From the NCBI GenBank assembly GCA_905147135.1, contig LR990042.1:16669545-16733544 (forward strand): a stretch of DNA of 64,000 nt, given 5' to 3'. Below, piece by piece: positions 39,801 through 48,800 of the stretch. This stretch comes from Blastobasis lacticolella. Taxonomy: Eukaryota; Arthropoda; Insecta; Lepidoptera; Blastobasidae. Position 1 is the first letter of the stretch. Every line of letters begins with the position of its first letter. Made by a program: the position numbers and the translations under genes. A model generated the notes under the pieces. It was not told where the DNA came from. It was given only the letters and a program-made list of their open reading frames with translations, and did no database searches.

Positions 39801-42800
39801 TCAGGCGGAACTTACCGACTGAAATAACTTAGCTGCCGCTATCAAGTGGCGGGCCAATGTTTAACTACGCCGCTCCCTTCGCAAACACTCGTGCGATGTA
39901 TCAGCTAATTACTTACTTAAATTGTATGAGTTTCGGACCTGCACTCGGTTTCGGTGCTGAGATAAAAGATAATTTTAATTGAGTCATCGTCACATATAAA
40001 TATTCATTCAGCAGAGAAAGTTATAATGGATTTATAAAACCGTATTTAAAACTTGCCGAACCCGGGCCGCACCTGCGCCGCGTCAGCGTCACTCTCGCTG
40101 GTTATATTTATCCTCAGTCAGTTATATCCTTCAATTTATTGCCTACTCCAAAAGCGGGAACGCCAGATTCCGTAGAAATGGCAGTGATAGTTCACAATTG
40201 CCGAATACAGCAATCGCCGCGAAATCTTAAACGTTTATTCGTAAATTAACAATGAGGTCAATTAACTCGACGGGGGCGACTTAGAAAGACGCGCGGCGTT
40301 TTAGCACGATCTCATTAATAGACCGATCGTTGAATTAACAAGGTTCCGTTGGTTGCAGCACCTCAACAACCTATTGGAGAACTACTTAGAGCCGCTGAAG
40401 AAAGAAACTTTTTTATCGAACGCCGAGATCAACGCTTTGTTCGGAAACATTCAGGAGATAGTCACTTTCCAGAGGCAGTTCTTGCAAAACTTGGAGGAAG
40501 CGCTCGAAGCCGAGCCTAACTTCCATCACTTTGAATTTTCTAATCAATTCAAGGTAATAAAGGGTATATAACGTATAGAAATGCGCCGCATCATTGTCGT
40601 CATAAATATAGGTCTTACTAATTTTTACATCCATTTTCAGAACGTGCTGTTTGCAGTGGGCAACGCTTTTCTTTATTACGTTAATCATTTCAAATTGTAC
40701 AGTTCCTTCTGCGCTAGTCACAGTAAAGCACAAAAGGTTTTGCATCCAAGTAAGTTTACTAAAAATACTTTTATTGGCGCAAGCGCCTCCTCATAATCTC
40801 TTAAGTAAAATTGACTACTGTACTTGCAGATGAAGGTAACCAAGCATTGCAAGAATTCCTGATTGCCAGGAATCCGAAACAACAGCACTCGTCTACTCTG
40901 GAGTCTTACTTAATTAAACCAATTCAAAGGATATTAAAGTATCCTTTACTGCTCCAACAGTTGAGAAATTTGACTGATGTAAATTCTGAAGAGCACCTTC
41001 ATTTAGTCGGTAAGTAATAGTACCTATATAAATCTATTCAAGTACCGAAACTCATTCTAATTTTATGCATCAATATTCAAATTATCCTACCATCTCGCTC
41101 AATGGAAAATTTCTCCAATATTTCAGAGGCTCTAAAAGGTATGGAAAAAGTTGCTGAACACATCAATGAGATGCAACGAATACATGAAGAATATGGTGCT
41201 ATATTTGATCACTTGTTTAGACAACACCAAAAGTCTTGCAAGCAACCTATAGATCTAAGTCCAGGTACAGACTATACTGATAAACGACTCACTTACGTGT
41301 GAATACGCTCAGTTGCATAAAATGTTTCTTTATTTCCAGGTGATTTATTGTACTACGGCGGTGTAGAATGGTTAAATATTTCAGACTTTTTAGGGAAAAT
41401 AAAGAAGGGGTTGGAATTGCATGCTATGTGTTTTGTATTTAAATCCGCTGTTGTCTTCCTCTGCAAAGAAAGACTGAGACAGAAGAAAAAGTTAATGGTA
41501 AGTCGCTTTCGTTTGATTGCACACAAAGTTTCTGCATCTACACGGGAATGTTGTATCGGGAAAAGGTTATCTTTGTATCGGGAACGCACGTCATACTCTA
41601 TACTTATGAGCAGTACAATCCTTTGTTTTGAGCCCAATTTCTAACAGACTGATCAAAGGGTTATAACTTGGTAAACCGTTGGCCTTCTAACTTACGCAAC
41701 TTGCCTTCATAATGGGGCTTAGGGTTTGATTGGGTAATAACTGACATGGGAAACTTTTGCCTTTACGGCTGCCGATAGATCGAAATAGACGGTTTAACAA
41801 TCAATATATCAATAAATATTTATTGATATATTGATTGTTATATGCACATACCTTGGATAATGCACACAGCGCTACCTAGCCCCAAAGTAAGCAAAGCTTG
41901 TGTTATGGGGGCCAGAGAACTGATAAACTACTAATATATTTTTAAATACATACTTATTATGCATATTATAACACCTAGAGCTGTAACAGAAATTTAAATT
42001 CATCATTTCAATTTCTGCCCGGCCGGAAATCGAACCCGGGGCCTCTCCGTGTCAGGCGAATGTTAATCAACTGAATCAATCAGGTCGTCTAATGTTGGTG
42101 GTCGGTATGGTTGATGCATGTGTATCTTTTCAGGGAGTGTCGTCGAAAAATAATTCGAATGAAGTAGAAATAATCAGGTACCAAGTATTGATACCGGTCA
42201 CCGAGGTTCAAGTGCGGGCGTCGTCAGCTAAGGACATGGACAGCCACTTTCTTTGGGAACTCATACATCTGAGGAGTCAGCTGCAGAGGCGCTCCGAGAA
42301 AGTTTATGTGCTCTCCAACAGGTAAATTATTTTTAATTGTTAAATTATTATGTTTACCTGAATTTTCAGTCGAACTAAGCATACATCGCAAAAAATAGTA
42401 TGCAAAAAATTCATCTAAATTTGCATTGGTATCTACTGTACTCCATACATTGATTGCACTCCAGGTACTGAATGGATTTTTATACGAATGTGGTAATTCT
42501 GTGAAACGAATAAATAATCTTCTTTTTGCTGTGTGATCTGGTATACGAAGCCGCCGGGTATCTGGCACGTCCTATGATGTTGTGGAAATTTGCTATGAAA
42601 GAAATCACTGGAGCAGCGCACTGAGTTTCTGATTCGTCGGGTTCTTAATTAGCTGGAAAATCTGGGGAGGTTTAATTTATCATGGATAAGCATGGTTAAA
42701 TGCTCCCCCAGAAAACGGGTCGAGTTGCTGAGGTTTCTCGAGAGCTATTTCTTGCTCTTATAAACGGCAACTAATATAACGAGTGCCCCTGCTGATGGAT

Positions 42801-45800
42801 GTTTTTGATGTATTCCTGGATCGTTTTTTTTTATCATCATTTACATCGTCCTAGCGCTTATCCCGGCCACTGCCAGGGTCCGCTTTCTTACTTATTCTAA
42901 TGTACTTCGCCCGGTCTTCGGCATTCTCGCGTCGTAAGCCATTGACTCCCATCCGACTCAGCAATGTCAATCCATCGCTTCTTGGGTCGCCTATGAGGCC
43001 TCTTTCCTGATACCGGCAGGTTCAGGCACCTATTTCCCACGTATGCCTGAGGCTTACGCAATACACTGCGCCGACTGCAGTTCTATACTACGTTTGCCAC
43101 TATTTATTCAACACCCGCGTCTGCCCACAGCACGGCGGACTTCCGCAACGCGTTCCTGAAGACGATCAGACAGATCATCCGCGAGTCGGTGCGCAACATG
43201 TCGCTGCCGAGCGGGCGGCCGACGCCGTCGCCGCCGCGCGCGCCGCACACACTCGACCGGGACCGCGACCGGCCCAAGCACCAGGTAACGTGCTCCTTCA
43301 ATACATAGTGTAAGGTTTTGGAATGAACTACCTGGAGAGGTTTCCCCTGGAGAGTACAACATGGAGTTCTTCAAGAAAGGGGTGAAAACGTTTTTACGGG
43401 GTCGGCAACGTGTGGGTTTATGCCCCTGATATTGCAAGTTTGTATTTGTGTACGCTTAGATATTTTAAAATACGCAACGGATTTAAATGAGGTTTTCAAC
43501 AACATATAGAGGGATTCAAGAGGAAGGTTTATAAGTAAGAAAAAAAGAGTAGGTGGGGGTAAAGTGGGTGTACGCGAAAAGAGTCGCGCAGGTACACTAG
43601 TTTCTTTATAAAATCTATAAGTTCAGTCAGTCACAAATAAATGTCTTTCAACTTTGAACTTTTGAATTCTGCGGGTACAATACAAGAGCATAACGAACAG
43701 TGACTTCTGTCTACGATTATATAGTTCAAGGGTACTTCTAGCGTGCGCCCTGGCCTCTAAGTGCGAATTACCACCGTAATCGTATTTCTGTGCAGTTGTT
43801 AAAAGGACTTTTCACCTTTCCAGCATGAAAAGGTCGCTTTTGATGCGTAAAAACTCGCAGTAAAATCGCTTTTTGCTGCGAGCGTGAGTTATGATTTCGA
43901 GTCAGCGAAGTCGCTACCCATGATTGAGTCAAACCGCCATTGAGCTGTGATTGGGATCCAATTACAATTCAATCAGAGGCATGAGTAAATCACCGGACTT
44001 GAGGTACTTGGCTATTGGTCATCAGTAGGTATACAATCACCGGGGAGTAAATGAGGCGATGAACATCGTACGGTAATAAATTAGAGTGTAGGTAAATTAA
44101 GGAACAGGACTCACTAGCAAATGTTCGCCTTTCGTCCGGCGAATAGGTAAAAACTTCATGCATACACCCCTATTCAGAAGTACTAAGTTTTAAAACTTAT
44201 GAATTATTGAGAAGTGATTGATTAACCCACCGATATATTCCCTAGATAGATAAAATCAAAGATTTCGACATATACATAGAGGTAGTCTGTGGGTAAAATA
44301 CTTCCAAGGGTTCTAATAACACACATTAAACTATCTGCCACGTAAGGTACCTGCCATTAATGCTGAATCACCTGGCAAGCGCTCCCCGGGCGGGCTCTCC
44401 GTGTATACAGCTTGTACCGAGAGAAGATCAAATAGATGATTTGCAAGTCAATTCACAAGTGTGAAGTCGAGCTTTGTTTGCTCGCGTGCTCGACAAAATG
44501 CTACTAGGGCGGTGCCTTGGTTTTAGAATTTACGTATCGAAATTTGCACCTCGAAACTCTCGGCTAACGGAATTACGGTGCAAACTTCCTTGTTTACCCC
44601 TACTATATTTAGACGTTCATTTATAGGTACAAGTTATGCAAGGCTCGCACACACTTGGCAAGACTAAGAAACCGAAGACGTCAGGGCAACGCTTGTCTGC
44701 TGGGAATATAGAGGTAAGTCTGGATTACGTGATAACAACTTCTATTCATAGTACAAAACGTTAATTCATAGTATAAGTCGCTTCCCGCCGTATGTCCCTA
44801 TGTATTTATGTACGCTTAGATCATTTAAACTACGCAACGGATTTTAATGCGGTTTTTAACAATAGATGGAGTGATTCTAGAGAAAGGTTTATAACCAAGA
44901 AAAATGGGTGGGTAAGGGTATAATAGGTCTACGCGAACGAAGTCGTGCCGAGTCTACTATTTACGATAATCTACTACCTATGTTAGCCAGGAACAATGTA
45001 ACAGACTTCCTAGTTTCGGTTCGATAGTTCCTACAATTTCTTTCTAAAAAAACGAACAAGAATTTGATACGGTACGAAAACTGACTCCTCTCATTACGTC
45101 TGTTTTAACTAGGGATCAGCAATTCCTGAATCTCCCTACCTATGACCCCTTGTTACTCGTACATAACCGAGTTACATTAGACGTATCTGTCATAGAATTT
45201 TCCATAATAAAATTGTTGATTGAAACAATACTATGGTATGGATCGCATGACCCACGAAGGGATGAGCCGATGACAAGAACCACTGGGCTTCAAAGACCTA
45301 TCGGTCAGTATTCGCATTGATAAGCAGGATATTGTAGTCTTATCCCATCAAAGGACAGGCCCTTTATACCGGGGCACAGGTCGCATCGACCCTTCGCGAT
45401 GTTTTGTATTCCCTCTGCGCCAGTGTTTGCATAACGGGCTTTGTTCCAATTTTCGACATGAGATCTCGACGTAAATGGTGTGGCAGTTTATAACATTACG
45501 GTACAGCTGTCAAAGCATCCAGGACCTACATCTGTTTTTGTCTACATGCGTTTTCTGTGACTAGGTAATATGAGCTCGTCATCCTACTAATATTATAAAT
45601 GCGAAAGCTTGTAAGGATGTATGTTTGTTGCTCGTTCACGCAAAAACTACTGAACGGATTTTGATGAAAGGCAGTAATTATATCCCGAAATTCAATATGG
45701 TTCACGCGGGAACAGGTCTGCAGTGTGATAACCGAATTGTACACGGACGAAATCGCGGGAAAAGGCTCATACCTACATTAAAATTCAACGCTACCGTTTC

Positions 45801-48800
45801 CCATTGCGTTGAAGGTTGGCGACTTGTCCCGGGAAAACTCGCAAGATGCCGACGAGCCACCGCCCGAGGCCTGTGATGAGCCCTTCCGGATCCGAAGCAA
45901 GACGCTCGGAGACGCGCACTCTGGTAAGTCCCCCCCTCCACCCCCTTGCCTGCTGAGTGGTCTAACATCTGTACTAGTGTTACCCGACCATTTCCAATGT
46001 AGCATGCACACGGGCGCGCGCTCTGATCACAGTTGCTCTGTCTGTTGTGAGGAGATTTCGAAAATAGACGCTAACATTTCGAAAGCTTTTTATTAATGTT
46101 TGGTTGATTTTTTTGTTGAGTTGCAAGTAACTGAATCGCTTTATAATTTGAAAATGAAAATGGTTCGCAACTAATTCACTAAACAATAATGCTTGTGCAC
46201 GACGTGTCACTAACAGTGATGACGTGCCGTTTAACAACAGAGAGCAACGCGAACGCTCGGCGCGCGCCGCCGCCGCCTCCGCCCGACACGGACAAGTCCG
46301 ACCCCGGCTCAAAGTCTGAAGGCGAGGACGAGCCGCCAGTGCCGCCCGCCAAGCGAGGGTTAGGCAGAACTCCCAACCACCTCACGCTAAGGTACCAACA
46401 TATGTATGGGTTCACCACAATACTGACAACACCTACACCCTTCTCGATTGGCACCGTACACTTCATCTGCCACTTGATCATCGACCTTATCGAAATTTTT
46501 TAAGTAGGTCCGCTTGTATCTACTCATACATATGTCACTGATCATGAGATACCATCGAGTTGTAGATGCACGTCGCTCATACCGTGACTCTGCTCGGCAG
46601 CACGACCTCCACGCTCAGCGCCGGCAGCACGAGCAGCCAGGCGCGGCTCATCCAGTCGTCGCACCAGCCCACGCAGTACCAACCCACCATGGTCAAGGAA
46701 CTAGGTAAGCAGGAGTCGCAGTCGCTTAAGTCCTCCCCCGAACGGAAATCCTCGGCCTCCTCCGAGAAGAAAATTAAGGTGATACGCTCGTGCAGCGGCA
46801 GCAGCATCAACAGAGAGAGATCCCCGAGCCGCCTGATGGATCACTCGCCGGATAGAGACCGAGTCACCAAAATCATCGTGTGCAAGTCGCCCAACAAATC
46901 TAGCATGAAACAAACCAAGCCGTTGCATCGGTCACCGAGAGGCAGCTTCGATCAGTCGAAATCGCCGAGAGGATCGATAGATAAGTCGCGATCGCCGCAA
47001 CAGAGTTTCGACGGCTCCCGATCCCCTCGCGGCAGCATTATGAAGTCTCGAGAGAGCAGCGTGGATAGGTCGAGATCCCCTAAACCTGCCCCGAAGAAGG
47101 GTATAATGCGTACACCTCAGGCGAGTTTCGACCGCTCCCCCTGCAAATCGCCAAACGTAAGCCGCCGCTCATCTAAATCGAGCGGAGAGAAGCTAGCTCG
47201 ACTCGGTACCAACTCCCTCGATCGAATGACTCACTACTCTCAATTAGCCAAAGCTGAGGACAAAGCTATTAAAATGGGGATTGTTGTATCCAAATCGACC
47301 GAATCGATCGCTAAGGCACTTGAACATCCCACTTGCGTTCAGTGCTACCTCTCTGGCAAGAAGCAAACCAAACCATCCTAGCATAGGGGGAGGGGCAAGT
47401 CCCCTCGCACTCGGAGAAAGTATTTGACATCGCAGTCCATATTGACATCTTCTGACCGCAGCAGCATTGAGACTTTGGATGATACTCCTAACGAGCGGGG
47501 ACCTTGCCCACCACCTCCACGAAACCATGACAATAGCGAATTCGATCAGATACACGTCTAAATGGTTTGCCTGGATAATCGCCAATCATTATTCCACCAA
47601 TATTTGATGACAACAGCTGATAATTTGGATTTTGATTGTGTTTACAAAGAAAAAAATTATTTTGAATCGATCGAAAACTAATTCTACCTATGTATGGGAC
47701 TAAACTGATTGTATGAGAACTTAGATATGGAATTGATTAGTTATGAAGATAAATGGACCATTTCAATTATTTATTATATACCTAGTTCCATTCTGTTAGG
47801 GTCAGTTGGAAAAATTGGATGGCCCATATTTTCCACGATAGCAAGTGAAAAGTTACATGCATGCATAAACATCGCTCAAGCGAACATAACAAGAAAAATG
47901 TGGGCCCGTCCCATTTCTTTCCAACATAACCCATGCATTTAATTTATATTAGAGAGAATATTATTATACGTTATACGAGTTTCGGTCACAATGTCGTAAT
48001 TTTTTTATCGCTGGGACGTTTGTAATGAATTTTAATGTTCAAAGTCTGTATACGGGAGGCTAAATTTTAACTCACTTTTAAATTTAACAACTTAACGTAA
48101 CCATCGTCGCCCAGCTAGGGTAGGTACCCTCTGGTACTAATTTATAGGGTAATATTTCAAATATCTAATTAAACGTAGAAACATAATTAACTAGGTAGAT
48201 GAAATAACAATAAAACGTATTCAATTTAATAAAAATCTTACTCTAGATATATAAATCCAAGTGCTAAGTGTTACATTATAATAATGGCTGTGGAATCGTA
48301 CTGATGTTAATCCTTAATCACCTTCATCATAGTTTCTCTATAAGTTAATTTATTTGGTCTACTAATTATACATCCCGTTAGATCTATAAGTTATCGTTGT
48401 GTACTTAGGTGGCCGTGGATTTGTACCATTAATTAAGTCTTCCATTTCGTGATGCCTGTGCGGTTAACGAGAGTTGTTGATTTATTCCTAACTTTTCTTC
48501 TGTACCTGCTCAATTTAGTATTAACTTTGCCGATTCACTAAGCTGTGTAGGTCACGATTTAAGTATGATTGCCGTTTGCACTGAACTTAGGAATCGCGTA
48601 AGTTCTTTCTTATCTCGGTTTGGACGTTGCCGATTGGCTAAAAAGTAGCTAAGACGGAACTTAGGCGATTACTAGGTTTAGTGAAAACGGCCATGAGTGT
48701 ATTACTTAAATGTGTCAGTGTAGGCGTTAGCACGGCAGGAAACTAGCGCCGCAAGTCTTGTCCACTAATTAGTTTAACGTGCCCTTTAAATATTAGTTAG

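Larger units (their letters stand above)
41498..42133. other. sif intron 17 with palindrome and SINE
   Basis: Donor gtaagt, acceptor tcttttcag. Contains a perfect 46-bp palindrome (41795-41840) and a SINE copy (41863-42092) that ends about 40 bp before exon 18. Confidence 0.85.
43285..44626. other. sif intron 19
   Basis: Donor gtaacg, acceptor ttatag. Contains the LINE tail (43307-43429) and a family B repeat (43441-43617). The remainder is AT-rich and unassigned. Confidence 0.75.
44714..45814. other. sif intron 20
   Basis: Donor gtaagt, acceptor gcgttgaag. Contains a family B repeat (44773-44965) and the ATTATAAATGCGAAAG-type repeat (45583-45775), which ends about 40 bp before exon 21. Confidence 0.75.

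Noticed and set aside
46566..46600. Use of the acceptor at 46565 and the ATG at 46566 as the start of exon 23
   Set aside because: That acceptor breaks the frame from exon 22. The acceptor at 46600 keeps it and has a better pyrimidine tract.
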